Shown one piece after another: positions 10,614-20,954 of a DNA stretch of 64,000 nt. A model generated the notes under the pieces. That model ran no database searches. It had not been told where the DNA came from and saw nothing but the letters and a program-made list of their open reading frames with translations. Source of the stretch: Actinobacillus sp. GY-402 (GTDB lineage: Bacteria; Pseudomonadota; Gammaproteobacteria; Enterobacterales; Pasteurellaceae); NCBI RefSeq assembly GCF_014843355.1, contig NZ_CP062137.1, positions 310,001-374,000 of the forward strand. The letters are read 5' to 3'. Each line of letters begins with the position of its first letter. Position 1 is the stretch's first letter. Made by a program: the position numbers and the translations under genes.

Positions 10614-12062
10614 ATGTTAGATACCGTCCAAAATTCCCTGCTCACCAACAGCAACCTTTCCTTAACCGATATTCCGAACATTTTTGACTTAATGTCGCAC
10701 CGTCGTATTGATTACGCGGATCTTTATTTCCAGCTTAGCCAGGATGAAAACTGGGTGCTGGAAGACGGCATTATCAAGGAAGGCGGATTTCATATCGATC
10801 GCGGTGTCGGCGTGCGGGCCGTAAGCGGTGAGAAAACCGGTTTTGCTTATTCCGATCAAATCAATCCGGCGAATTTACAGCAATGCGCCAATGCGGTGAA
10901 AGGCATCGCCGCGCCGAGCGAGCGACATATTATGCAGCCGGTAAATTTAACGCCAGTGCAGGCCGTTCGGCGTTACGCCGCAATTAATCCGCTGGATACG
11001 TTAAGCAAAGAACAGAAAATCGATTTATTGCGCCTGGTTGACCGCACGGCGCGCGCCGAAAGTCAATATGTGACAAAAGTAACCGCAAATTTGACCGCAC
11101 TTTATGAAGAAATCCTGGTGGCGGCGACAGACGGCACGCTGGCGGCGGACATTCGTCCGTTGGTGCGGTTGTCGATTTCCGTGCTGGTGGAAAAAGACGG
11201 CAAACGGGAGCGCGGCAGTGCAGGCGTGGGCGGACGGGTCAGCCTGAATTGGTTCTTCGACGATTTCAACGGCGAAATGCGCGCCCTGTATTTTGCTAAA
11301 GAAGCGGTGCGCCAGGCGCTGGTGAATGTCGGTGCCGTCGCCGCGCCTTCCGGTTTAATGCCCGTCGTGCTGGGCGCCGGCTGGCCGGGCGTGTTACTGC
11401 ACGAAGCGGTGGGACACGGCTTGGAAGGTGATTTCAACCGCAAACAAAGTTCGTTATTCAGCGGCAAAATCGGGCAGTTGGTGACTTCGCCGTTATGCAC
11501 TATTGTGGACGACGGCACCTTGCCAAATCGTCGCGGCTCCGTGACCGTTGACGACGAAGGCGTACCAAGCCAATGCAATGTGCTGATTAAAGACGGCGTG
11601 CTGCAGGGATACATGCAGGACAAAATGAACGCGCGGTTGATGGGAATGCAGCCGACGGGCAACGGTCGTCGCGAAAGTTACGCGCATTTACCGATGCCGC
11701 GCATGACGAACACTTATATGCTGGCGGGCGAAAGCCGGTTCGAGGATATTATTGCTTCGGTGGATTACGGTATTTTTGCTCCGCATTTCGGCGGCGGGCA
11801 GGTGGACATTACGTCGGGAAAATTCACATTTTCCATGTCGGAAGCCTATCTGATCGAAAAAGGCAAAATCACTAAACCGGTGAAAGGCGCCACCATGATC
11901 GGCAACGGTATCGAAGTGATGCAACAGGTTTCTATGGTGGGAAATTCGGCGGAAATTGACCACGGTATCGGCGTATGCGGCAAAGACGGCCAAAGCGTGC
12001 CGGTCGGCGTCGGACAACCGGCGTGCAAGATTGAGAAGATTACCGTAGGCGGAACAAATTAA
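10614..12062 (+). CDS. tldD: Metalloprotease TldD
   Basis: TldD is the catalytic half of the TldD/TldE protease, which degrades unfolded peptides and in E. coli processes microcin B17 and the CcdA antitoxin. The 482-residue length matches the family (481). The zinc site is HEAVGH with H263 and H267 as ligands, followed by a glycine-rich region. The start at 10614 follows AGAGAAGAAT. The partner tldE (pmbA) is not adjacent, as is usual. Next downstream is argD, preceded by its own operator. Confidence 0.95.
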   Translation: MLDTVQNSLLTNSNLSLTDIPNIFDLMSHRRIDYADLYFQLSQDENWVLEDGIIKEGGFHIDRGVGVRAVSGEKTGFAYSDQINPANLQQCANAVKGIAAPSERHIMQPVNLTPVQAVRRYAAINPLDTLSKEQKIDLLRLVDRTARAESQYVTKVTANLTALYEEILVAATDGTLAADIRPLVRLSISVLVEKDGKRERGSAGVGGRVSLNWFFDDFNGEMRALYFAKEAVRQALVNVGAVAAPSGLMPVVLGAGWPGVLLHEAVGHGLEGDFNRKQSSLFSGKIGQLVTSPLCTIVDDGTLPNRRGSVTVDDEGVPSQCNVLIKDGVLQGYMQDKMNARLMGMQPTGNGRRESYAHLPMPRMTNTYMLAGESRFEDIIASVDYGIFAPHFGGGQVDITSGKFTFSMSEAYLIEKGKITKPVKGATMIGNGIEVMQQVSMVGNSAEIDHGIGVCGKDGQSVPVGVGQPACKIEKITVGGTN

Positions 12063-12132
12063 GTTTTTTCTTTTTTCATTGAAGTCGGGGTTCGTTCTTT
12101 GGTTACTTTCTTGTATGAGTAAGCCAACACTT

Positions 12133-12167
12133 TGAATTTTTATTCAAAATAATTGCATAATAAATCA
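12133..12167. promoter_or_regulatory. Tandem ArgR operator (two ARG boxes) of argD
   Basis: Box 1, TGAATTTTTATTCA (12133-12146), matches the ArgR half-site pattern TGAAT-WWWW-ATTCA exactly. Box 2, TGCATAATAAATCA (12154-12167), matches 12 of 14 positions. Their start-to-start distance is 21 bp, the spacing of paired ARG boxes bound by the ArgR hexamer. The pair lies 50-85 bp before the argD start and would give arginine-dependent repression. Confidence 0.75.
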
Positions 12168-12178
12168 AAAAGGCGTAA

Positions 12179-13417
<1,239 letters not shown>

Positions 13418-13459
13418 TTGTTTGATCGTTAAGTGATGAGTGAGACGACAAAATAACAA

Positions 13460-13488
13460 CGGCCGGGCTGATGCCCGGCTTTATTTTT
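13460..13488 (+). terminator. Terminator of argD
   Basis: GCCGGGC (13462-13468) pairs with GCCCGGC (13473-13479) around TGAT, followed by TTTATTTTT. Confidence 0.85.
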
Positions 13489-13572
13489 AATGATTTTCGA
13501 ATTTTTTAAGCTATTGATAAATAAGAAATTAAATTTTTTTTGTAAAATGTTAGAAAATTTTCAATAAATATA

Positions 13573-13601
13573 TTGACACAAATTTACATTAACCTTACAA
13601 T
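13573..13601 (+). promoter_or_regulatory. Sigma70 promoter of a candidate small RNA
   Basis: A perfect TTGACA (13573-13578) and TACAAT (13596-13601), five of six, are separated by 17 bp. No protein gene begins within 380 bp downstream, and a terminator follows after about 70 bp. Confidence 0.7.
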
Positions 13602-13607
13602 TCACCG

Positions 13608-13697
13608 CGTTTAACGTTGTGATGATGTTAAACGAATATAAGTATTTTATTCATAAAACCCCTTTTTACGCCAGATTCCCTTAGTCTGGCTTTTTTT
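13608..13697 (+). ncRNA. Candidate small RNA, about 90 nt
   Basis: The predicted transcript has a 5' hairpin CGTTTAAC/GTTAAACG (13608-13615 with 13627-13634, 11-nt loop). An AU-rich single-stranded stretch follows, and then an intrinsic terminator: GCCAGA (13670-13675) with TCTGGC (13685-13690) and seven T. This is the architecture of Hfq-dependent trans-acting small RNAs. A 20-codon frame (13622-13684) rich in Phe and Tyr runs into the terminator, so a leader peptide is an alternative. It has no clear ribosome binding site, and no aromatic biosynthesis gene follows. The 90 bp between this RNA and the next repeat show nothing else. Confidence 0.6.
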
Positions 13698-13775
13698 ATA
13701 CGTGGAATTTAAGACAATACATAAATCGTCATTTTATTGAAGGTTTCCAAAAGCGTGTTTGTAACGGTAATCTTC

Positions 13776-13884
13776 AAAAAACACTTCATTTTTTATGCGT
13801 AATCGCCAGTGCGATTACTTATGCCTTCGCCACCGTTGGCAAAGCCAACGTTCAAAAAGCGTTGCTTTTTGTGACCGCACTTTT
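13776..13884 (+). repeat. Dispersed hairpin repeat, copy 2
   Basis: It is the same hairpin series and terminal uptake signal as at 6156-6265, with one G-to-C change in the ATGCCTTCGCC segment and a more diverged first hairpin. It lies about 105 bp upstream of scrA, so here it precedes a gene rather than following one. Confidence 0.85.
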
Positions 13885-13988
13885 CTTTCTTTTTACTGCA
13901 ATAACTCGATAACGGTAAAATTGTTCTAGTTAAATCCGCTTGTTTTGGTTAGAATTCCTAAAGACTTAATCGTTTCAGGAGGATTTTT

Positions 13989-15404
13989 ATGAATTTCCCG
14001 CAAATTGCCCGACAGGTTATTGATAAACTTGGCGGTAAAGAAAATATTGCGACCCTTGCGCATTGTGCGACCCGCTTGCGTTTAACTATTGCTGACGAAT
14101 CAAAAATAGACAAGGCGGCGATTGAAAACATCGACGGCGTAAAAGGACAGTTTTCCACTTCCGGGCAATATCAAATTATTTTCGGTTCCGGCACGGTGAA
14201 CAAAGTGCATGCGGAAATGGCGAAAATTATGGGCGGCGAATCTTCCGCTTCGGCACAAGCCGCAGCCGCCAACGTGCCGCAGCAAAATATCGTACAACGC
14301 TTAATCAAAGGCTTGTCGGAAATTTTCGTGCCGATTATTCCGGCTATCGTCGCCGGCGGTTTGTTAATGGGGATTGGCAATATTTTTACGGCCAAAGATT
14401 TGTTTCAGGAAGGGAAGTCGCTGTTAGATCTTTACCCGCAATATCAAGATCTCGCCTCATTAATCGATACCTTCGCCAACGCACCTTTCGTATTCCTGCC
14501 TATTTTACTCGGTTTCACCGCCACCAAAAAATTCGGCGGCAATCCGTATCTGGGCGCTACGCTGGGTATGTTGCTGGTTCATCCCGCATTGACCAATGCT
14601 TACGGTTATGCGGAAGCCATACAAAACGGTACACTGCAAAATTGGAATATTCTGGATTTAATCAGTATTGAAAAAGTCGGTTATCAAGGCACGGTGATTC
14701 CTGTTTTGATTGCTTCCTGGGTGTTGGCGACATTAGAAAAATTCTTCGTTAAGGTGGTGCCGTCCGTATTAAATAACTTGATTACGCCGTTATTTTCTTT
14801 GTTTATCACGGGATTATTGGCGTTTAGCGTGATTGGACCTTTCGGTCGGGAAGCGGGCGAATTGCTGAGTTCCGGCTTAACCTGGCTGTATGATAACCTG
14901 GGCTTTATCGGCGGCGGCGTGTTCGGCAGTCTATATGCGCCGATTGTGATTACCGGCATGCACCAAACTTTTATCGCCATTGAAACGCAATTACTGGCAA
15001 GCACGGCGGCGACTTTCATTTTCCCGATTGCCGCGATGTCGAACATTGCGCAGGGCGCAGCTTGCCTGGCGGTGGCCGTGCTGAATAAAGACGCGAAAAC
15101 CCGCGGTCTGGCGGTGCCTTCAGGTATTTCGGCCTTGTTAGGCATTACCGAACCGGCGATGTTCGGGGTGAATTTGCGTTTCCGTTATCCGTTCTATGCC
15201 GCGATGGTCGGTTCCGGTTTAGCGGCGGCGTTTATCGCGTATTTTAACGTTAAAGCGACCGCATTAGGCGCCGCCGGTTTGGTGGGAATTGCCTCTATCC
15301 GCGCGGGAGACTGGGGCATGTACGCCGTAGGGATGGCGATTTCCTTTACCGTTGCCTTTATTGTGGCGTTAGCGCTGGGCATGCGCGCTAAATCGCAGGC
15401 TTAA
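13989..15404 (+). CDS. scrA: Sucrose-specific PTS permease, EIIBC components
   Basis: The 471-residue protein has an N-terminal EIIB domain with the phosphorylated cysteine in HCATRLRL (Cys26), then a ten-helix EIIC domain of the glucose superfamily starting near residue 105. It imports sucrose across the inner membrane and releases sucrose-6-phosphate. No EIIA domain is attached, so phosphate would come from a separate EIIA such as Crr. Trehalose or beta-glucoside PTS proteins are close relatives. Sucrose is favoured because the sucrose-6-phosphate hydrolase and fructokinase genes lie at 46.4-48.9 kb. An AGGAGG-like site (CAGGAGGATTTTT) precedes the start. Confidence 0.85.
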   Translation: MNFPQIARQVIDKLGGKENIATLAHCATRLRLTIADESKIDKAAIENIDGVKGQFSTSGQYQIIFGSGTVNKVHAEMAKIMGGESSASAQAAAANVPQQNIVQRLIKGLSEIFVPIIPAIVAGGLLMGIGNIFTAKDLFQEGKSLLDLYPQYQDLASLIDTFANAPFVFLPILLGFTATKKFGGNPYLGATLGMLLVHPALTNAYGYAEAIQNGTLQNWNILDLISIEKVGYQGTVIPVLIASWVLATLEKFFVKVVPSVLNNLITPLFSLFITGLLAFSVIGPFGREAGELLSSGLTWLYDNLGFIGGGVFGSLYAPIVITGMHQTFIAIETQLLASTAATFIFPIAAMSNIAQGAACLAVAVLNKDAKTRGLAVPSGISALLGITEPAMFGVNLRFRYPFYAAMVGSGLAAAFIAYFNVKATALGAAGLVGIASIRAGDWGMYAVGMAISFTVAFIVALALGMRAKSQA

Positions 15405-15430
15405 GCATTTGGCAAGATAAAAAGATAAAA

Positions 15431-15466
15431 ACGCACCGCACGGAATAAAAGTGCGGTGCGTTTTTT
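15431..15466 (+). terminator. Terminator of scrA
   Basis: ACGCACCGCAC (15431-15441) pairs with GTGCGGTGCGT (15451-15461), then six T. One arm includes an uptake signal core. Confidence 0.85.
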
Positions 15467-15501
15467 GTGAGTTTTTTCGAAGCACAAACGGGTGCCGGCG
15501 G

Positions 15502-16296
15502 TTATTCGTCTAAAGAATAGAAGGTTTTACCGATCTCGATTTTGCCCAAACCTTTGGCTTCGCGCCATTGGTTGGCGTCCCGCAGGGAATAGACGCAGCC
15601 GCAATATTCCTGTTTGTAAAATCCTTCTTCTTTGCGAATTCGGTCGGAACGGGCAGAACCGCCGTCTTTACGCCAGTTGAAATCCCAAAAAATGACGTCG
15701 TCATAACGGGCGGCGGCGCGGCGGCCGCAGTCGTAAACTTGTTCCTGATTTTTCCAGCGGGAAATTCCGAGGCTGGTGGCGATAACCGGAAAGCCGTTTT
15801 CGTGAGCGTAAAGGGCGGTGCGTTCCAGTCGCATGTCGAAACATTTGGTACAACGCGCGCCGCGTTCGGGTTCGTGTTCCAATCCTTTCACCCGTTCAAA
15901 CCACTGTGCGCGGTCGTAATCCGCATCGATAAACGGAATATTGTTTTTTTCCGCAAAACGTTTGTTTTCTTCTTTCCGGATTAAATATTCTTTATGCGGA
16001 TGAATATTGGGGTTGTAAAAGAAAATAGTGAATTCCACGTCCGACGCCATTACCGCGGCGATAATTTCACCGGCGCAGGGCGCACAGCAAGTATGCAGCA
16101 ACAGTTTGCGATGCCCGTTCGGCAATTCGAGCCGAGGACGGACATAAGGTGCATTGGGATCCGGTTTCGGGTTGCGTTTTTTTTGTTTCGGCTCAAATGA
16201 ATGTGCCGAAGATTGCCCGTTTTGCGTTTTTTCCGAACGGGAAAAAACATCGCATTTTTTTCCCGCACTTTGTGCGGATTGATTGTTTTCCGTCAT
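15502..16296 (-). CDS. queH: Epoxyqueuosine reductase QueH
   Basis: QueH reduces epoxyqueuosine to queuosine in the wobble position of GUN-decoding tRNAs, replacing the cobalamin-dependent QueG. The signature cysteines are all present: CCAPC at residues 70-74, CTKC at 149-152 and CGC at 232-234, matching the FeS cluster and adjacent metal site of this family. The core begins near residue 62; the 60-residue N-terminal extension is polar and basic with no domain I recognise. The start at 16296 has TTTAGGAAAGTATT before it, a good ribosome binding site, so the extension is probably real. The gene stands alone on the minus strand. Confidence 0.92.
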   Translation of the reverse strand: MTENNQSAQSAGKKCDVFSRSEKTQNGQSSAHSFEPKQKKRNPKPDPNAPYVRPRLELPNGHRKLLLHTCCAPCAGEIIAAVMASDVEFTIFFYNPNIHPHKEYLIRKEENKRFAEKNNIPFIDADYDRAQWFERVKGLEHEPERGARCTKCFDMRLERTALYAHENGFPVIATSLGISRWKNQEQVYDCGRRAAARYDDVIFWDFNWRKDGGSARSDRIRKEEGFYKQEYCGCVYSLRDANQWREAKGLGKIEIGKTFYSLDE

Positions 16297-16344
16297 AATA
16301 CTTTCCTAAAAAAATAAGGGCGTTTGCACGCCCTGAAATCCTGA

Positions 16345-17337
16345 TTAATAAGTTCGATTTACGGATTGGTAAGCCAGGGAAATCAGCGCTCGTTTATATT
16401 CGTTATCCGGCAACGCGTTCAGCGCGTCCACCGCTTTTTGCGCTTCAATTTTTGCGCGCTCCATTGCGTGATCAAGGGATTTATGTTCCGCCATAATGGC
16501 AAGCACTTCGCCAATGATTTCCCGTTTGCCGCCTTCTTCAATCGCCGAGCGGATAAGCGCGGCCTGCTCCGGCGTGCCGTGCCGCATGGCGTGGAGCAAC
16601 GGTAAAGTCGGTTTGCCTTCCGCTAAATCGTCGCCCACGTTTTTGCCCATGGTTTCCGCTTCGGCGCTGTAGTCCAACACGTCGTCCACCAGTTGGAATG
16701 CGGTGCCGAGATAGCGTCCGTATTGTTGCAGCGCCGATTCGGTTTTTTCATCCGCATTCGCCACAATCGCCGCCGCCTGAGTGGATACTTCAAACAGACG
16801 CGCGGTTTTGCGGTAAATCACTTTCATGTAATTTTCTTCGGTGGTTTCCGGATCATTCACATTCATCAACTGTTGTACTTCGCCTTCCGCCAATACGTTC
16901 GTGGCGTCAGACATAATCGTTAACATTTTCAACGAGTTAAGTTTAGCCATCAACTGAAATGCGCGAGTGTAAATGAAGTCGCCCACTAACACGCTGGCGG
17001 CGTTACCGAACGCCGCGTTGGCCGTTGCGCGTCCGCGGCGCATATCCGATTCGTCCACCACATCGTCATGCAACAGGCTGGCGGTATGAATAAATTCAAT
17101 GAAAGCCGCGCACATCGGCATTTGTTCGCCGTCGTAATTCAGTGCGCGCGCCGCCAGTAAGGCGATCATCGGACGAATGCGTTTTCCGCCGCCCTGAATG
17201 ATATAAAAACCGAGTTGGTTGATTAAAGCGACGTCAGAATTAAGTTGCGCTAAAATTTCCGCGTTCACTTTTTGCATATCCGGCTCGATTAAAGCCTGAA
17301 TGGCTTTCATGTCCATGAGATGATTTTGTGTTGTCAT
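16345..17337 (-). CDS. ispB: Octaprenyl diphosphate synthase
   Basis: IspB extends farnesyl diphosphate with isopentenyl units to make the side chain of ubiquinone and menaquinone. Both aspartate-rich motifs are present, LLHDDVVDESDMRRG and QLVDDVLDYSA, plus GGGKRIRP near the N-terminus. I take the start at 17337 (MTTQNHL). An ATG at 17316 would give 323 residues, exactly the length of the E. coli enzyme, and cannot be excluded. It is divergent from rplU-rpmA, the arrangement seen across gamma-proteobacteria. Confidence 0.95.
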   Translation of the reverse strand: MTTQNHLMDMKAIQALIEPDMQKVNAEILAQLNSDVALINQLGFYIIQGGGKRIRPMIALLAARALNYDGEQMPMCAAFIEFIHTASLLHDDVVDESDMRRGRATANAAFGNAASVLVGDFIYTRAFQLMAKLNSLKMLTIMSDATNVLAEGEVQQLMNVNDPETTEENYMKVIYRKTARLFEVSTQAAAIVANADEKTESALQQYGRYLGTAFQLVDDVLDYSAEAETMGKNVGDDLAEGKPTLPLLHAMRHGTPEQAALIRSAIEEGGKREIIGEVLAIMAEHKSLDHAMERAKIEAQKAVDALNALPDNEYKRALISLAYQSVNRTY

Positions 17338-17465
17338 TATTGCCAATCCATGAATAAATGGGCGTTGATTGATAAAAAGTGCGGTCAAGTTTAACCGATT
17401 TTTTGTCATATCTAAAATGAAACCGACGGATTTCACAATTTTTTTATTTTATTACAAAGAAACGC

Positions 17466-17494
17466 TTGCTATCCCCCATATTTTTCCGTAGAAT
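17466..17494 (+). promoter_or_regulatory. Sigma70 promoter of rplU-rpmA
   Basis: TTGCTA (17466-17471) and TAGAAT (17489-17494) are spaced by 17 bp, about 75 bp before rplU, leaving a short leader for the ribosomal protein operon. Confidence 0.6.
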
Positions 17495-17568
17495 TTGCGA
17501 CCTATTTATATGATTTTGACGTGCTATAAACAAAATGACGTTATAAGCACAGTATTAGCGGAGTATTT

Positions 17569-17880
17569 ATGTACGCAGTTTTCCAAAGTGGCGGTAAACA
17601 ACACCGTGTAAGCGAAGGTCAGGTTGTTCGTTTAGAAAAACTTGAATTAGCAACTGGTGAAACGGTTGAATTCGATTCAGTGTTGATGGTCGTTAACGGT
17701 GAAGATGTTAAAATTGGTGCGCCGGTTGTTTCCGGTGCGAAAGTAGTGGCTGAAGTGGTTGCGCAGGGTCGTGGCGATAAAGTAAAAATCGTTAAATTCC
17801 GTCGCCGTAAACACAGCCGTAAACAGCAAGGTCATCGTCAGTGGTTCACAGAAGTGAAAATCACTGGGATTCAAGCATAA
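17569..17880 (+). CDS. rplU: 50S ribosomal protein L21
   Basis: The 103-residue large-subunit protein binds 23S rRNA. It starts [14 protein letters not shown], the canonical N-terminus, and has the basic loop [15 protein letters not shown] near residues 77-91 that contacts rRNA. Length equals E. coli L21. It is followed 20 bp later by rpmA in the conserved two-gene operon and is preceded by a GGAG ribosome binding site. Confidence 0.99.
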   Translation: MYAVFQSGGKQHRVSEGQVVRLEKLELATGETVEFDSVLMVVNGEDVKIGAPVVSGAKVVAEVVAQGRGDKVKIVKFRRRKHSRKQQGHRQWFTEVKITGIQA

Positions 17881-17900
17881 TTTCAGAGGAGATCAAGTAG

Positions 17901-18158
17901 ATGGCAACTAAAAAAGCTGGTGGTTCAACTCGTAACGGTCGTGATTCTGAAGCTAAACGCCTTGGTGTTAAACGTTTCGGTGGCGAATCCGTATTAGCAG
18001 GCAGCATTATCGTTCGTCAACGCGGTACGAAATTCCACGCAGGCAGCAATGTTGGTATGGGTCGTGACCATACTTTGTTCGCAACTGCAGACGGTAAAGT
18101 AAAATTTGAAGTTAAAGGCGAAAAAAGTCGTAAATACGTCAGTATTGTGACTGAATAA
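17901..18158 (+). CDS. rpmA: 50S ribosomal protein L27
   Basis: The 85-residue protein sits near the peptidyl transferase centre, where its N-terminal tail [15 protein letters not shown] helps position tRNA. The tail begins directly after the start Met, with no cleavable Firmicutes-type extension. Length matches E. coli (85). The ribosome binding site AGAGGAGAT is strong. A terminator 35 bp downstream separates it from the transporter gene. Confidence 0.99.
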   Translation: MATKKAGGSTRNGRDSEAKRLGVKRFGGESVLAGSIIVRQRGTKFHAGSNVGMGRDHTLFATADGKVKFEVKGEKSRKYVSIVTE

Positions 18159-18194
18159 TCAAGAAACCTTATAATTTCGGTCGTATAAAATTTA

Positions 18195-18224
18195 AAATGC
18201 CTCACAGTTTTGTGGGGCATTTTT
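18195..18224 (+). terminator. Terminator of rplU-rpmA
   Basis: AAATGCCTCAC (18195-18205) pairs with GTGGGGCATTT (18212-18222) with one G-U pair, and T residues follow. Confidence 0.8.
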
Positions 18225-18245
18225 ATATTGTGTTAATTAAAGACT

Positions 18246-19169
18246 ATGAATCAGCAACCCGTTTTAGGCTTTATTTTTGCTTTAATTGCGGCCATGGCAT
18301 GGGGATCGTTGCCCATTGCATTACAAAACGTACTGCGGGTAATGGCTGCGGAAAGCATTGTATGGTACCGCTTTTTCGTGGCGGCTTTTGCCTTGTTTTT
18401 ATTATTGTCCTGGAAGAAAAAATTGCCGGCTCTTGCGCAATTCAGTCCAAGATATTGGCAATTATCCGTAATTGGCGTGTTGGGACTTGCAGGAAACTTT
18501 TTTCTGTTTAATTCTTCTTTGAAGTATATCGAACCTTCCGTTACCCAGATTTTTATTCATTTATCGTCATTTATGATGTTGATTTGCGGCGTTTTTGTGT
18601 TTAAAGAAAAATTAGGCGTGCATCAAAAATTGGGTTTGGCGGTTTTAATTTTCGGATTAATTTTATTTTTTAACGATAAATTTGCCGTGTTGTTCGGTGT
18701 TAACGCGTATTCTACGGGAATTATGTTGAGTGTAACGGCGGCGGTAGTTTGGGTCGGTTATGGTATGGCGCAGAAATTGATGTCGCGTTCATTCAGCGCT
18801 CAGCAAATTTTGCTGATTATGTATGCGGGATGCGTTATTGTGTTTATGCCCTTTGCAAAATTTTCACAAATTGAAGGATTAAGCGGTTTTACTTTAGGTT
18901 GTTTCATTTATTGTTGTTTGAATACGCTGATTGGCTACGGCGCTTATGCCGAAGCGTTAAATCGCTGGGACGTTTCGAAAGTCAGCGTAGTGATTACTTT
19001 GGTGCCGTTGTTCACGATTTTATTTTCCCACATTTTACATAAAATCAATCCTGAGCATTTTGCTATGCCTCATCTTAATAGCATTAGTTATATTGGGGCG
19101 TTTGTTGTAGTATTGGGAGCAATTATCTCGGCGGCGGGATATAAATTGTTCAAGCATAGAAAGGTATAG
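18246..19169 (+). CDS. DMT-superfamily (EamA) transporter
   Basis: This inner-membrane protein of 307 residues has ten predicted helices arranged as two EamA repeats (about residues 7-135 and 150-295). It occupies the position of yhbE between rpmA and obgE in E. coli and Haemophilus. DMT proteins export or import metabolites such as amino acids or nucleotide-sugar precursors; the substrate is unknown here. Its end lies 3 bp before the obgE start, so the two are cotranscribed. Base composition is more AT-rich than the flanking ribosomal genes, as usual for membrane proteins. Confidence 0.88.
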   Translation: MNQQPVLGFIFALIAAMAWGSLPIALQNVLRVMAAESIVWYRFFVAAFALFLLLSWKKKLPALAQFSPRYWQLSVIGVLGLAGNFFLFNSSLKYIEPSVTQIFIHLSSFMMLICGVFVFKEKLGVHQKLGLAVLIFGLILFFNDKFAVLFGVNAYSTGIMLSVTAAVVWVGYGMAQKLMSRSFSAQQILLIMYAGCVIVFMPFAKFSQIEGLSGFTLGCFIYCCLNTLIGYGAYAEALNRWDVSKVSVVITLVPLFTILFSHILHKINPEHFAMPHLNSISYIGAFVVVLGAIISAAGYKLFKHRKV

Positions 19170-20345
<1,176 letters not shown>

Positions 20346-20359
20346 TTCCATGAAACGGA

Positions 20360-20400
20360 AAAGTGCGGTCAAAAAACGATGAGATTTTTGACCGCACTTT
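20360..20400. terminator. Paired uptake-signal terminator after obgE
   Basis: AAAGTGCGGTCAAAAA (20360-20375) is followed by its exact complement (20385-20400) across a 9-nt loop. The two inverted uptake signals form a bidirectional terminator shared with the convergent gene at 20417-20758. Confidence 0.85.
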
Positions 20401-20416
20401 ATTGATTTAGTTGAAA

Positions 20417-20758
20417 TTATTTTTCTTTTTTCGGTAACGCCGCATGGGAAGCTTTCAATTCTTTCATGCGGTTTTTTAAATCACGACGCTGTTTAGACAG
20501 TTCCGCCGCTTTGATGACGTAATCGTCAACGCGGTTTTCATAGTCGTCGTGCATATTGTTGATAATTGCGCGCACGTCTGCAATGCTCATATCGTCCTGA
20601 ATGTAATCGGTAAGATTATCTAACAATAACACGCGTTTTTTGTTATCGCGGATTTTGCGTTCGCAATCGCCGATTTCGCGCAATAATTTGTTACGCTGAC
20701 GATTAATTCGGACGTATTCTAGAACTTCTTGGAAGGATTGTTTGCTCACATTTTCCAT
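20417..20758 (-). CDS. Conserved small coiled-coil protein, function unknown
   Basis: The 113-residue soluble protein is almost entirely charged and helical, with probable coiled-coil segments at about residues 15-45 and 75-105 and no signal peptide or membrane segment. A middle acidic stretch ([15 protein letters not shown]) breaks the pattern. I do not recognise its family and see no catalytic motif. The start is supported by the upstream sequence and by conservation-like codon use; it shares the paired uptake-signal terminator with obgE. It could be a structural or nucleic-acid-associated protein; that is inference only. Confidence 0.7.
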   Translation of the reverse strand: MENVSKQSFQEVLEYVRINRQRNKLLREIGDCERKIRDNKKRVLLLDNLTDYIQDDMSIADVRAIINNMHDDYENRVDDYVIKAAELSKQRRDLKNRMKELKASHAALPKKEK

Positions 20759-20954
20759 AATTTTACTCTCAACAGGTTAAACAAAGATAAGGTAATCTAA
20801 CGTTTTTTTATTATGCCGTCAAAGTGTTAAAAAAGATTTTGTGGGATAAATCAATTTTTTCCGCGAATTTACCTAAAATTCGTTGCCTAGCCGGGCTCAA
20901 GGTGGTAAAAATACCGAGTTATACTCAAAATCAAAAACAATCAGGATGCAAATT

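Noticed and set aside
11102-11662. A 186-codon minus-strand frame opposite tldD
   Set aside because: Shadow of tldD, produced by its codon bias.
13622-13684. A 20-codon frame rich in Phe and Tyr that could be an attenuator leader peptide
   Set aside because: There is no ribosome binding site and no aromatic or tRNA-synthetase gene follows the terminator; a small RNA explains the unit better.
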